64,000 nucleotides of DNA, from NCBI RefSeq assembly GCF_031458325.1, contig NZ_JAVDYG010000001.1, forward strand, positions 3,162,001 to 3,226,000, written 5' to 3'. Under the pieces are notes generated by a model. The model had not been told where the DNA came from, made no database searches, and saw only the letters and a program-made list of their open reading frames with translations. Made by a program: the position numbers and the translations under genes. Each line of letters begins with the position of its first letter. Within the stretch, counting starts at the first letter, position 1. Origin of the DNA: Nocardioides marmoribigeumensis. GTDB lineage: Bacteria; Actinomycetota; Actinomycetes; Propionibacteriales; Nocardioidaceae. Positions 32,607 through 41,479 of the stretch are shown here, one piece after another.

Positions 32607-34742
32607 TCACGCGCCCATCATGGCGTCCGCCGGAGTGCCCTCGTCGTCGTCCGCCGCGCTCGCGGTGGCCGCGACCGGCAGGGTGACGGTGACGGTGAGG
32701 CCCTGCCCGGGCGGGCTGCTGGCCTCGATGCGACCGCCGTGCCCGTGGACGATCGCCGCGACGACCGACAGGCCGAGGCCGGTGCCGTTGGCGACGTGCG
32801 GCTCGGCGTTGCTGGCGCGGTAGAAGCGGTCGAAGATCAGGGCGACCTCCTCCGACGGCACGCCGATCCCGTCGTCGGAGACGACCAGGCGCACGTCGGT
32901 GAGGTGGTGGTGGCGCAGGCTCACGCGGACCCGGCCGCCGGGACGGGAGTACTTCACGGCGTTGTCGACCAGGTTGTCGACGACCTGGCGCAGCCGCACC
33001 GGGTCGGCGTCGACGGTCGCGGCCTCCAGGTCGAGCTCGAGGTCGACCTCGTGCTCCCGGGCGGCGGCCTCGAAGTCCTCGCGCGCGCCGACCAGCACCT
33101 CGTCGAGGCGCACGGGCTGCCTGGCGAGCCGGATCATGCCCGTCTCCAGGCGGCTGAGGTCGAAGAAGTCGGAGAGCAACGACTCCATCTGCCGGCTGCG
33201 GCGGCTGATCGCCTCGAGGCCGTGGCGCCGGGCGAGGGGGTCGACGTCCTCGGCCATGAGGTACTCCGCATAGCCGCGGATGATCGTGAGGGGCGTGCGC
33301 ATCTCGTGCCCGGCGATGGCGAGGAACTGGTTGCGCTGCTGGTCCAGCCGCTTGCGCCGGTGGACGTCGGAGGTGATGCCGTCGACCACCAGCCGGGCCC
33401 CGTCACGCCGTGGGAACCCGCGCGACCACATCCAGCGCACGGTCCCGTCGTCGGCCCGCATGCGGGTCTCGACCTCGGCGGGGTCGCCGAGCGCGAGGGT
33501 GTCGAAGAACGCCTCCAGGTCGGGGCGGTCCTCCTCCAGCGTCCGGCGGCGCAGCTGCTCGGCGAGGTCGACGCCGCCGAGGTCGACGCCGGTGAGGTCG
33601 TCGAGGCCCAGGACCGCCGCCGCGCTGGGGCTCAGGAAGGCCGCCGGCATCGAGCCGTCGAGGTGGACCTCGGCCGACCAGATCAGGTCCTCCAGCCGGG
33701 TGGTGACCCCGCGCAGCTGCTCGTCGGCCTCACGGGCACGCGACTCCGCGCGGCTGTGCCGGGCCGACAGCGACTGCACGAGCCCGCCGAGGAGCAGCGT
33801 GATGAGGAGGCCGAGCACGACCAGCGGCCACGGGGACCACTCCATCAGCGGCACGATCCGGTGCGAGTCGCCGTACGTCGAGAGGGTCCAGGTGCGCTGG
33901 GCGACCCGGACCGTGGTGGTGCGCCGCAGGTCCGGCTCGCCGGGGTACGACGGCGCGACGGTCGCGACGTCGACGCGCTGCCCGTCGGCCCCGGTGGCGG
34001 TGACCCGGGCGCCGATGACCCCCTGGGCCGACCTGCTGAGGATCCCGCCGGCGAAGTCCTGGCCGCGGATGCCCATGAGGATCCAGCCGCGCAGTCGTCC
34101 GTCGTGGCGCACCGGGACGGTCAGGGCGAAGGAGGACTGGCGCTGGTCGAACGGCAGGTCCCGGTCGATGAGGAGGACGTAGGACGGGGTGATCGTTGCC
34201 CGTCGGGTCGCGGCCGACTCGCGCAGGGCGGCGGCCGGTGCGGGAGCGACGGCGACGTCGATGCCGGTCCGGACCTGGCTCGCGCCGTCGAGGGCCGTGC
34301 TCATGATCGAGAAGATGTGCTCGTCGACGTCCGGCGACGGGACCATCGTGAGGCCGGCTGCCCCTCGCTCCCGCCACCGACGCTGCAGCGGGGCGACCCC
34401 GGCGTCGTCGACGGGCGGGGCGAGGAAGGCCACGCTCGTGGCCCCGGCGAGCCCCATGTCCCGCAGCGGCGCGACGGCGGTGTCGAACTGCTCCTGGGTG
34501 AAGCGGTGCGTCGAGCCCGCCGAGGCGGCGATGAGCCGCAGCGCGTCCTGGTAGCGGTCGGCCTCGCTCTGCACGGCTTGGGTCACCAGCGAGGCGCGGC
34601 GGTCCAGCCGGTCCTCGGCAGCCACGCGCAGCTGACGCTGGACCAGGCCCGAGGCCGCGGTGGTCACGACGAGCCCCGCGACCAGCACGACCGCCGCCGG
34701 GCGCGACACCGACAGCACGGTGCGGCGTGGGGCGGGGGGCAT
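32607..34742 (-). CDS. CHASE-PAS hybrid-less sensor histidine kinase (orphan)
   Basis: A 711-residue kinase. A transmembrane helix (about 14-34) and a CHASE sensor region (about 45-300, with TSVAFLAPP and LTVPVRHDGRLRGWILMGIRGQDF) precede a second helix (PWPLVVLGLLITLLLGG). A PAS domain (IWSAEVHLDGSMPAAFLSPSAAAVLG), HisKA with FLAIAGHEMRTPLTII (His near 480) and an HATPase with DNLVDNAVKYS and GTGLGLSVV follow. No response regulator gene is adjacent, so its partner lies elsewhere. CHASE domains sense small extracellular ligands. The end of the protein is a short acidic tail. Confidence 0.92.
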   Translation of the reverse strand: MPPAPRRTVLSVSRPAAVVLVAGLVVTTAASGLVQRQLRVAAEDRLDRRASLVTQAVQSEADRYQDALRLIAASAGSTHRFTQEQFDTAVAPLRDMGLAGATSVAFLAPPVDDAGVAPLQRRWRERGAAGLTMVPSPDVDEHIFSIMSTALDGASQVRTGIDVAVAPAPAAALRESAATRRATITPSYVLLIDRDLPFDQRQSSFALTVPVRHDGRLRGWILMGIRGQDFAGGILSRSAQGVIGARVTATGADGQRVDVATVAPSYPGEPDLRRTTTVRVAQRTWTLSTYGDSHRIVPLMEWSPWPLVVLGLLITLLLGGLVQSLSARHSRAESRAREADEQLRGVTTRLEDLIWSAEVHLDGSMPAAFLSPSAAAVLGLDDLTGVDLGGVDLAEQLRRRTLEEDRPDLEAFFDTLALGDPAEVETRMRADDGTVRWMWSRGFPRRDGARLVVDGITSDVHRRKRLDQQRNQFLAIAGHEMRTPLTIIRGYAEYLMAEDVDPLARRHGLEAISRRSRQMESLLSDFFDLSRLETGMIRLARQPVRLDEVLVGAREDFEAAAREHEVDLELDLEAATVDADPVRLRQVVDNLVDNAVKYSRPGGRVRVSLRHHHLTDVRLVVSDDGIGVPSEEVALIFDRFYRASNAEPHVANGTGLGLSVVAAIVHGHGGRIEASSPPGQGLTVTVTLPVAATASAADDDEGTPADAMMGA

Positions 34743-34829
34743 GTCGCGACCATAGGCGGCGCGAGCAGGCCGACGACGCCGCTACGACCATCTCGGGACC
34801 TTGGTCCCTTGACGTGTCACCCACCCGTG

Positions 34830-35861
34830 TCACCGGTCGTCGTGCAGCATCCTCCGGACGCGTGGGACGACCTCGTCACCGTAGAGACCGACGCACTCGA
34901 GCAGGTGGTCGTGGGGGAGCGGGCCGTTGGCGTACTTGAGGTCGAACCGCTGTGCCCCCAGCACCCGCAGGGTCTCCGCGACGCGGCGCGCGACGGTCTC
35001 GGGCGAGCCGACGAACACCGCCCCACGGTCGGCCTCGGCCTCGAACTGGTCGCGGGTCGTCGCGGGCCAGCCGCGCTCGCGCCCGATGCGGTCGCGGTTG
35101 GCCTTGAACGGCCCGAAGAGCAGGTCGCGGGCGGTCTGGTCGTCGGCGGCGACGAAGCCCGGGGCGTGCACCCCGATCGGCTGCGGCGGGTGGCCGAGCT
35201 CGGCGAGTGCACGCCGGTGCAGGTCGGCGTACGGCGCGAAGCGGGCGGGCGCGCCGCCGATGACCGCCAGCATCATCGGGAGACCGTGCCGGGCCGCGCG
35301 CACCACGGACTCCGGTGACCCGCCGACACCGACCCAGGTCGGCAGGCTGCCGCGCTCGGTGGTGGGGAACGCCCGCTGCCCGGTCAGCGGAGGGCGGACC
35401 GTGCCCTCCCAGTGGAGGGGGCCCTCGCGGCGCAGCGCCGTGAAGATCTCCAGCTTCTCCTCGAACAGGCGCTCATAGTCGTCGAGGTCGTGGCCGAACA
35501 GCGGGAACGACTCGGTGAACGACCCGCGACCCACGGTGACCTCGGCCCGCCCGTGGGAGAGCGCGTCGAGGGTGGCGAAGCGCTCGAAGACCCGGACCGG
35601 GTCGTCGGTGCTGAGGACCGTGACGGCCGTGCCGAGCAGGATGCGGCTGGTGCGCGCGGCGACCGCCGCGAGCACGACGTCGGGGGCCGAGATCGCGAAG
35701 TCCTCGCGGTGGTGCTCCCCGAGGCCGATCGCGTCGACGCCGACCGCGTCGGCGAGCACCGCCTGCTCGACCACGTCGCGCAGCACCTGGGCCTGGGAGG
35801 TCCCCTCGGTCACGTCGCCGAAGGTGTCGAGCCCGAAGGAGTACGCCGGCACGTCGGTCAC
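34830..35861 (-). CDS. LLM-class flavin-dependent oxidoreductase
   Basis: A 343-residue luciferase-like monooxygenase-fold protein. It has the N-terminal strand YSFGLDTFGD, the conserved DAIGLGEHHREDFAISAPDVVLAAVAARTSRI block, ALSHGRAEVTVGRGSF, and TWVGVGGSPESVVRAARHGL. Members use FMNH2 or F420. GTG 35861 overlaps the stop of the copper-monooxygenase-like lipoprotein gene as GTGA, so the two are coupled. The shared substrate is unknown. Confidence 0.88.
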   Translation of the reverse strand: MTDVPAYSFGLDTFGDVTEGTSQAQVLRDVVEQAVLADAVGVDAIGLGEHHREDFAISAPDVVLAAVAARTSRILLGTAVTVLSTDDPVRVFERFATLDALSHGRAEVTVGRGSFTESFPLFGHDLDDYERLFEEKLEIFTALRREGPLHWEGTVRPPLTGQRAFPTTERGSLPTWVGVGGSPESVVRAARHGLPMMLAVIGGAPARFAPYADLHRRALAELGHPPQPIGVHAPGFVAADDQTARDLLFGPFKANRDRIGRERGWPATTRDQFEAEADRGAVFVGSPETVARRVAETLRVLGAQRFDLKYANGPLPHDHLLECVGLYGDEVVPRVRRMLHDDR

Positions 35862-37072
35862 GCCGCACCGCCGGTCACCTGGAGGATGCCCAGGCACATC
35901 TCGTCCGTGGTGCCCTCGCCCCACACGACGTAGCGCTCCTCCTGGCCGTCGAAGGCGGGCAGGACGTCGCGCAGCCCCTGGTCGTGGCGGCAGGTCACGC
36001 GGACCACGTTGCCCGGCTCGAGCCGCGCGGGCCGGCGCAGCGGGCGCGCCTGCTGGTTGTCGAAGTCCCACAACGGCATGTCGAGCAGGGTGCGGTGGCC
36101 GGGCCTGCCGGGGTTGAGCTCGATGCGGATCGACCGGCCCAGCAGGTGCATGTGTCCGGCCACGCCCATCACCGTCGTCGGCCGGCGGATCGTCCGGTCG
36201 CAGGTGGTCACCTGCCCGGGCCGGATCGCGGTGCCGCACAGCAGGTGGAGCAGGTCGGCGGCTCCGCCGGCCATGCCGAACCGGCGGTTGACGTCGGCCA
36301 CGGACGTCTCGCGGTCGCACAGGGGGCTCGCGTCGTGGCCGGGGCGGCAGGGCAGCTCGACCGGCGCCGGCAGCAGCATCGTGGTGACCGGGGCGACGGG
36401 GCCACCGTCGGGGGCGCGGTCGGCGACCCGCAGGCGTGCGGCGGAGACGTCGGGGCCGTGCCCGACGAGCAGGTTGTAGTGGACCTGCATGACGATGCGG
36501 GAGCCCGCGGCCAGCCGGGTGCCGTAGCCGGGGCGCATCACCGACTCCCGCCCGCCGGGCGCCCAGGCGCCGAGCCACGGGGCGTCGTCGAGGCCGGTGC
36601 TCCCGCCGCCCATGCCCGTGCCGCCGAAGCACGTCCAGCCCTGGCCGCTGCTCACCGCGTCCTGGTCCTCGGCCTCCGCGACGTGCTCGGGCGGGACGGC
36701 GTAGAGGATCACGTGGTGGACGACCTCGGGGTTGCCCGGGCGCACGTCGACGCCGGTCACGAAGGTGTCCTCGGTCAGGCCGGGGTCGAGCAGGAAGCAG
36801 CGGTAGTCGTCGGTGCCGCCGCGGGTCGGCGCGCTGGGCTCGTAGGCCTCGGGCATCCGCAGGTCGAGCCGGCGCTCGCCCTCGCGCAGCGGGCGCTCGC
36901 GTCCGGCGGGCACGGGTCCGGCGGAGTGGCCCCCGGCCGAGCTGTCGCCGGGGCCGGCGGGGGCAGCGCTCGTCGTCCCCGCGGGTGGCGCGGACGCCCG
37001 CTCCTCGGGGCCACAGGCCGCGAGGAGGCCCGCTGCCAGCACGGCGGCGGCCAGGGCGGCAAGGGCTCGCAT
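35858..37072 (-). CDS. Lipoprotein with PHM/DBH-type copper monooxygenase motifs
   Basis: A 404-residue exported lipoprotein (LLAACG lipobox, Cys near residue 20) followed by a Ser/Gly/Pro linker and a domain resembling copper type II ascorbate-dependent monooxygenases. The copper ligands known from peptidylglycine hydroxylase have counterparts in order: EVVHHVILY (His-His), MQVHYN (His), GHMHLLG (His-x-His) and TDEMCLGIL (Met). Hydroxylation of an external substrate is plausible but unproven. The ATG at 37072 lies 7 nt after a TAGACT -10-like box. It forms an operon with the LLM oxidoreductase and is divergent from a secreted phosphodiesterase-like gene. Confidence 0.8.
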   Translation of the reverse strand: MRALAALAAAVLAAGLLAACGPEERASAPPAGTTSAAPAGPGDSSAGGHSAGPVPAGRERPLREGERRLDLRMPEAYEPSAPTRGGTDDYRCFLLDPGLTEDTFVTGVDVRPGNPEVVHHVILYAVPPEHVAEAEDQDAVSSGQGWTCFGGTGMGGGSTGLDDAPWLGAWAPGGRESVMRPGYGTRLAAGSRIVMQVHYNLLVGHGPDVSAARLRVADRAPDGGPVAPVTTMLLPAPVELPCRPGHDASPLCDRETSVADVNRRFGMAGGAADLLHLLCGTAIRPGQVTTCDRTIRRPTTVMGVAGHMHLLGRSIRIELNPGRPGHRTLLDMPLWDFDNQQARPLRRPARLEPGNVVRVTCRHDQGLRDVLPAFDGQEERYVVWGEGTTDEMCLGILQVTGGAA

Positions 37073-37079
37073 GCTCAGG

Positions 37080-37085
37080 AGTCTA
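37080..37085 (-). promoter_or_regulatory. Candidate -10 box for the copper-monooxygenase-like operon
   Basis: On the minus strand TAGACT (TANNNT) ends 7 nt before ATG 37072. The spacer lacks a ribosome binding site, so a leaderless transcript is likely. No TTGAC -35 box is obvious. Confidence 0.4.
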
Positions 37086-37089
37086 GGTC

Positions 37090-37107
37090 GTTGGTCACTT
37101 GACCGAC
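37090..37107. promoter_or_regulatory. Palindrome with core GGTCA-CT-TGACC in a divergent promoter
   Basis: Perfect 5-bp arms, extended to near-perfect 8-bp arms (GTTGGTCA / TGACCGAC, one mismatch), lie between the divergent copper-monooxygenase-like and phosphodiesterase-like genes. It could be an operator serving both. Confidence 0.45.
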
Positions 37108-37132
37108 TCCCGTCGGGGGGCGAGGGTGCAGC

Positions 37133-38257
37133 ATGAGGATCCCCCGCCTTCGTCGAGCACCCCGCGTCCTGGCCGGCCTGCTCGCGCTCCCGCTGCTCCT
37201 GCCCCTCGCGACCGCGCCCGCCGACGCCGCGTCGCCCCCGGTCCCCGCCGTCGCGGCCGACCCCGGGCGCACCGCCACGGTGATGACGCGCAACCTCTAC
37301 CTCGGTGCCGAGCTCACCGACATCATCGACGCGCTCAGCAGCGGCAGCCAGAGCGCCGTCGTGATCGCCGCGACCTCGACCTGGCAGACCGTCCAGGACT
37401 CCCACCCCGCCGAGCGCATGGCGGCGGTGGCCGACGAGATCGTCGCGGCCGACCCGGCCGCTGTCGGCCTGCAGGAGGTCAGCACCTGGACGACGCTCCC
37501 GCTCGACCCCCGGACCCTGCAGCCGGCAGGCGCCCCGACCGTTCGTTACGACTTCCTCCAGCTGCTGCTCGACGCCCTCGCCGCGCGTGGCGTGTCCTAC
37601 CACGCGGTCGACGGTGCGACCTCCACCAACTTCACCTCTGCGTTCATCCCGGTCCTCGTGGGGGGCGCTCCGAGTCAGGCGGTCAAGCTCGTCGACCGTG
37701 ACGTGATCCTCGTCCGCGACGGGATCACGGCGACCAACGCCCACCACGGCAACTTCCAGACCGTCCTCCAGCCGCCCGCCGCACCGCTCAAGGTCGACCG
37801 CGGCTGGGGCTCGGCCGACCTGAGCACGCGCCAGGCGACGTTCCGGCTCGTCAACGCCCACACCGAGGCGTGGGGCCCCGAGCAGATCCGGGTCGGCGAG
37901 GTGCTCGAGCTGTTCGCGGCCCAGGACCAGATCGCCGCGCAGACCGGCGCGCTGCCCACGGTCTACGTCGGCGACTACAACTCCGCGGCTCCGTCCGGAG
38001 GTGGCTACCAGGCGCTGCGGACCCGCCTGTCCGACCTGGGCGGCACGCGGCCGACGTGCTGCCAGGAGGGGACCCTGACCGACCCGGTGCCGGCCTTCGA
38101 CACCCGCATCGACCTGGTGCTCGGCACGGCCGGCGTCCGGGGGATCTCCTCGACCCGCACCGGCACCCAGCCGGTCGACCTGCCCGGTGACACGTGGTGG
38201 GCCAGCGACCACGCCGGCGTCGTCAGCCGACTGGTCTTCCCCGCCTCGGGCCGCTGA
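37133..38257 (+). CDS. Secreted endonuclease/exonuclease/phosphatase-family protein
   Basis: A 374-residue exported protein (signal peptide to about APADAAS). The metal-dependent EEP fold is recognisable from VMTRNLYLGAELTDII near residue 50, the catalytic Glu in AVGLQEVSTW near 120, the strand FRLVNAHTEAWG, VYVGDYNSAAP near 280 and the final ASDHAGVVSRLVF, whose Asp-His pair completes the site. Substrates of secreted members include DNA, sphingomyelin and phosphoinositides; none is favoured by the sequence. Divergent from the lipoprotein operon. Confidence 0.87.
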   Translation: MRIPRLRRAPRVLAGLLALPLLLPLATAPADAASPPVPAVAADPGRTATVMTRNLYLGAELTDIIDALSSGSQSAVVIAATSTWQTVQDSHPAERMAAVADEIVAADPAAVGLQEVSTWTTLPLDPRTLQPAGAPTVRYDFLQLLLDALAARGVSYHAVDGATSTNFTSAFIPVLVGGAPSQAVKLVDRDVILVRDGITATNAHHGNFQTVLQPPAAPLKVDRGWGSADLSTRQATFRLVNAHTEAWGPEQIRVGEVLELFAAQDQIAAQTGALPTVYVGDYNSAAPSGGGYQALRTRLSDLGGTRPTCCQEGTLTDPVPAFDTRIDLVLGTAGVRGISSTRTGTQPVDLPGDTWWASDHAGVVSRLVFPASGR

Positions 38258-38325
38258 GGCCGATTGTGGACTGATCCACGCGACATTCGCCGTGACGTCG
38301 GGCGGTGCCGGGTCGTTGAGCGCGC

Positions 38326-39810
38326 ATGCACGTGCGTCGCCACCGACTCGTCACCGCCCTCGTCACGTCCGCCCTCGGCCTGGTCGCCCTGGCCGGCACC
38401 TCCGTCGCCGCGCCCGTCGCCCCGATCCCACCCGGACCGGGCGACGCGACGGTGCCGTCGTTCATCGGCAGGGCCGCGGTCGACCGGCCGGTCGACGCGT
38501 TCCGGGTGCCGCAGCACCCGCACATGGCGCGCACGGGCTTCAACTCGATGCACGACGACGCCTATGCCACCGACGCCTACCGCGGCGGCGGTCCGCTCGG
38601 CAGGAGCCTCACCGTCACCAGCGCGACGTACGGCGTGGTGGAGTGCGCGACAGTGACCTTCGACAGCCGGGGGAGGCTGGTCGGGCTCTGCGGCGGGCTC
38701 GACGGCTTCCAGCTGATGCTGATCGACCCCGACACGCTCGAGCCCAGGGCCACGATGCAGACCTCGCGGCGCGACCTCACCTCGGGCAGCAACCCGCTGA
38801 GCGACCTGTGCGGAGGGGCGTACTTCTACCTCGACGACCGTGACCGCGCGATCGTCGAGACCGTCGACGGCACGGTGCGGGTGGTGCAGGTGACCGCCGA
38901 CGGCTTCCGCCTCCGGCGGACGTACGACGCCAACGCGGCGATCCCCGACGGCGACTGCCTGATCGCGCTCCTGCCCGACTGGGACGGACGGATCTGGTTC
39001 GTCACCAAGGGTGGCGGGGTCGGCACGATCGACCGCGCGACCGGCCGGGTCCGCTCGCTGCGGCTGCCCGGCGAGAAGATCGTCAACTCCTTCGCCACCG
39101 ACGAGACCGGCGGCGTCTACGTCGTCAGCGACCACGCGCTCTACCGCTTCGACGCCACCTCGACGGGACGTCCCCGGGTCACGTGGCGACAGCGCTACGA
39201 CCGCGGCTCGACCCAGAAGCCGGGTCAGCTCTCGCAGGGCTCGGGCACGACGCCGACGCTGGTCGGCAAGGACCTCGTCGTCATCACCGACAACGCCGAC
39301 CCGCGCATGCACGTGATCTCCTACGACCGGCGCCGCGGCGTGACCGGCCCGCGCAAGGTGTGCTCGGTCGCGGTCTTCCCGCGCGGTGCGAGCGCGACGG
39401 AGAACAGCCTGGTCGCGGTCGGGCGGTCGGTCGTCGCCGAGAACAACTACGGCTACGAGAACCCCTCCTCGACGATGTTCGGCAGGACCACCACACCCGG
39501 TGTCGCCAAGGTCGGGGTGGGGCGCGGCAACTGCGGTCCCCAGTGGACCTCGAAGGTCGTCGCTCCGACGTCGGTGCCCAAGGTGTCGCTGAGGTCCGGG
39601 CTGCTCTACGTCTACGGCAAGCCCGCCGGCCAGCCCGCCGACCCGTGGTACCTCACCGCGATCGACGTCCGCACCGGCCGGACCGCCTGGCAGCAGCTGA
39701 CCGGCACCGGCCCGCACTACAACAACCACTACGCCGCGATCTACCTCGGACCCGACCGCACGGCGTACGTCGCGACGCTGGCCGGCCTGCTGAAGATCAA
39801 GGACGGCTGA
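38326..39810 (+). CDS. Secreted beta-propeller-like protein
   Basis: A 494-residue exported protein (signal peptide to about SVAAPVAP). Repeated strand blocks such as CATVTFDSRGRLVGLCGGLDGFQLMLIDPDTLEP, GGVYVVSDHALYRFDA and WYLTAIDVRTGRTAWQQL resemble PQQ/quinoprotein-like propellers. No catalytic motif is seen; cysteine pairs may stabilise it outside the cell. ATG 38326 is preceded by GGGTCGTTGAG, a string also found before the start of the secreted DUF6351-type gene at 51655. Confidence 0.75.
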   Translation: MHVRRHRLVTALVTSALGLVALAGTSVAAPVAPIPPGPGDATVPSFIGRAAVDRPVDAFRVPQHPHMARTGFNSMHDDAYATDAYRGGGPLGRSLTVTSATYGVVECATVTFDSRGRLVGLCGGLDGFQLMLIDPDTLEPRATMQTSRRDLTSGSNPLSDLCGGAYFYLDDRDRAIVETVDGTVRVVQVTADGFRLRRTYDANAAIPDGDCLIALLPDWDGRIWFVTKGGGVGTIDRATGRVRSLRLPGEKIVNSFATDETGGVYVVSDHALYRFDATSTGRPRVTWRQRYDRGSTQKPGQLSQGSGTTPTLVGKDLVVITDNADPRMHVISYDRRRGVTGPRKVCSVAVFPRGASATENSLVAVGRSVVAENNYGYENPSSTMFGRTTTPGVAKVGVGRGNCGPQWTSKVVAPTSVPKVSLRSGLLYVYGKPAGQPADPWYLTAIDVRTGRTAWQQLTGTGPHYNNHYAAIYLGPDRTAYVATLAGLLKIKDG

Positions 39811-39853
39811 CCCGGCAGGGGATGTCGCGCCCCGCTCGGGGAAGGCTGGCCGC

Positions 39854-40177
39854 ATGAGCGACGGGTCGTCGGAGGAGGCGCGGTGGTTCGTCGTGGACGG
39901 CCGGCGCTGGCGGCGCTCCGACCCCACACTGCCCAGCGAGGTGGAGGAGCGGCTGCTGCACCACCTGGGCCGCGGCCGCTCCGGCGTACGCACCGCGAAG
40001 CGGGCCGGCGACGAGGAGGCGCTGGCGGCGGCGCGCCACCGCGTCCGGGTCGCCAAGGTGGGTCTGGGCGAGCGGGGCGACCCGTGGTGGGAGCAGGACC
40101 CCGACGTCCGCGAGCGTCGCTGGACCGACGCGCTCGCCGGGCTCGACGGGCTCGACGGGCTCGACGGGCGCGAGTGA
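39854..40177 (+). CDS. Small conserved actinobacterial protein
   Basis: A 107-residue charged soluble protein: RWFVVDGRRWRRSDPTLPSEVEERLL, AARHRVRVAKVGLGERGDPWWEQ. Similar proteins are widespread in actinobacteria, sometimes annotated as biopolymer transporter Tol without evidence; I infer no function. The C-terminus GLDGLDGLDG comes from a 9-bp tandem repeat. The stop is 5 bp from the convergent ACT-domain gene. Confidence 0.75.
   Translation: MSDGSSEEARWFVVDGRRWRRSDPTLPSEVEERLLHHLGRGRSGVRTAKRAGDEEALAAARHRVRVAKVGLGERGDPWWEQDPDVRERRWTDALAGLDGLDGLDGRE
40139..40165 (+). repeat. Three tandem copies of GGGCTCGAC
   Basis: Three exact 9-bp units encode GLD three times at the C-terminal end of the small conserved protein, just before its stop codon. 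Confidence 0.9.
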
Positions 40178-40182
40178 CCGGT

Positions 40183-40713
40183 TCAGTCCTCGGTGGCGAG
40201 GGTGAGGTCGACCATCAGCTCGTCGGCGAGCTGCTCCAGCGAGCTGCGCAGGGCGGCCTCGTCCGCACCTGCCGGCGCCGCGAGCGTGGCGTGCGCCTCG
40301 AACAGCAGCCCGCCGGCCATCGGCGCCTCGCGCACCTCGGTCGTGAGCTCCTCGATGCTCACCCCGGCCCCGGCCAGCAGCGCCGAGATGTCGGCGACGA
40401 TGCCGGGGCGGTCGGCACCGATCAGGTCGAGGGTGAACGGGGTGCCCGCGGGCGCGACCTCAGGCTCCTTCTCCGTGCGTTCCACCTGCACCGAGAGCCC
40501 GTGGTCGGACAGGGCCTCGAGGTCGGCCGTCAGCGCGTCGACCGAGGAGCTGGCGACCGAGACCTCGACGATGCCCGCGAACTTGCCTGCCAGGCGCGCC
40601 ATCTGGCTGCGCTCCCAGCTCGCGCCGTTGGCCTTGAGCGGGGCGGACACCGCGGAGACGAGCCCGGCGCGGTCGTCGCCGAGCACGGTGAGGACGAGCG
40701 TGGTCATCGGCAT
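40183..40713 (-). CDS. Tandem ACT-domain protein (GcvR-like)
   Basis: A 176-residue protein with two ACT domains: LVLTVLGDDRAGLVSAVSAPLKANGASWERSQMARLAGKFAGIVEVSV (residues about 5-52) and FTLDLIGADRPGIVADISALLAGAGVSIEELTTEV (about 93-127). This arrangement matches the glycine-cleavage-repressor-like GcvR family, which binds amino acids and controls partner proteins and lacks its own DNA-binding domain. Two ATG codons are possible (40713 and 40707). The next gene upstream on this strand is 238 bp away. Confidence 0.85.
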   Translation of the reverse strand: MPMTTLVLTVLGDDRAGLVSAVSAPLKANGASWERSQMARLAGKFAGIVEVSVASSSVDALTADLEALSDHGLSVQVERTEKEPEVAPAGTPFTLDLIGADRPGIVADISALLAGAGVSIEELTTEVREAPMAGGLLFEAHATLAAPAGADEAALRSSLEQLADELMVDLTLATED

Positions 40714-40848
40714 GCGAGCAGCCTAGATCGATCTCGGCCACTCCGGCCCGGCCGCATTGATCGGTCACGGCCCGAGGACTGGTGGAATCGGTGCCACGAG
40801 GCGTCACCGAGCCCCCAGCCTTCGCCGGTCCGGTGGGGCGGCTGGCGA

Positions 40849-40895
40849 GCACTGAACAGCTCGGTGTCGTCAGGTGGCACCGAACTGCTCAGTGC
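40849..40895. repeat. Long imperfect hairpin with 18-bp arms
   Basis: Arms 40849-40866 and 40878-40895 pair with two non-Watson-Crick positions around an 11-nt loop. It lies in the 238-bp space between the thioesterase gene end and the start of the ACT-domain gene, both on the minus strand. It may terminate thioesterase transcription (no T-tract, as is usual in actinobacteria) or be a remnant repeat. Nothing else is recognised in this gap. Confidence 0.6.
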
Positions 40896-40951
40896 CCCTG
40901 TGGTGGCCGGGCCCCGGCCTCATCGGAGCGGTCGATCAGCCGGGGCCGACG

Positions 40952-41434
40952 TCAGCGGGCGCGCCAGCGCTTCCAGACCGCGCGGGCCTCGGCGCGAACC
41001 TTGTCCTCGAAGACGATGCGGGACAGGACGGTCATCTCGGCCTCGGAGGACTCCAGCAGCTCGGCCTCCAGCGAGAGGTCCTCGTCGAGCGGGGTGGGCC
41101 GGCGGAAGGAGACGTCGAGGCCGGCGGTGACGTAGGGCAGCAGGGCGCCCGGCGGCGGCTCCCAGCCGTTGCGGTCGGCCTCGAGGATGACGGCCGCAGC
41201 GCCGTGGCAGTCCAGGACGGTCGAGATGATCCCGCCGTTGAGGTAGCCCACGCCGTTGTCGTGCTCGGGCCACGGGTGGAAGGTCCCCACGACCAGGCCC
41301 GAGCCGACGACGGTCTCGGACTCGTAGGACCGCAGCTTGAGCCCGCGCTCGTTGGCGTGCCCGCACCCGAAGCACGGGAGGTCGGGGTAGAGCCGTTCCT
41401 GGATGCTGCGCGTGTGCTCGGTCGCCGCGGTCAT
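40952..41434 (-). CDS. PaaI-like hotdog-fold thioesterase
   Basis: A 160-residue hotdog-fold protein: CFGCGHANERGLKLRSYES, GYLNGGIISTVLDCHGAAAVI (family core helix and active loop near residues 61-80), YVTAGLDVSFRRPTPLDEDL. It probably cleaves acyl-CoA thioesters in the cytoplasm; chain-length preference is unknown. ATG 41434 is the first codon before the conserved region. Divergent from the membrane-protein/crotonase pair by 45 bp. Confidence 0.87.
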   Translation of the reverse strand: MTAATEHTRSIQERLYPDLPCFGCGHANERGLKLRSYESETVVGSGLVVGTFHPWPEHDNGVGYLNGGIISTVLDCHGAAAVILEADRNGWEPPPGALLPYVTAGLDVSFRRPTPLDEDLSLEAELLESSEAEMTVLSRIVFEDKVRAEARAVWKRWRAR

Positions 41435-41479
41435 GCGGCGATCCTGCCACCGGACGGCCGCCTGCGGGATGCTGGGCCC

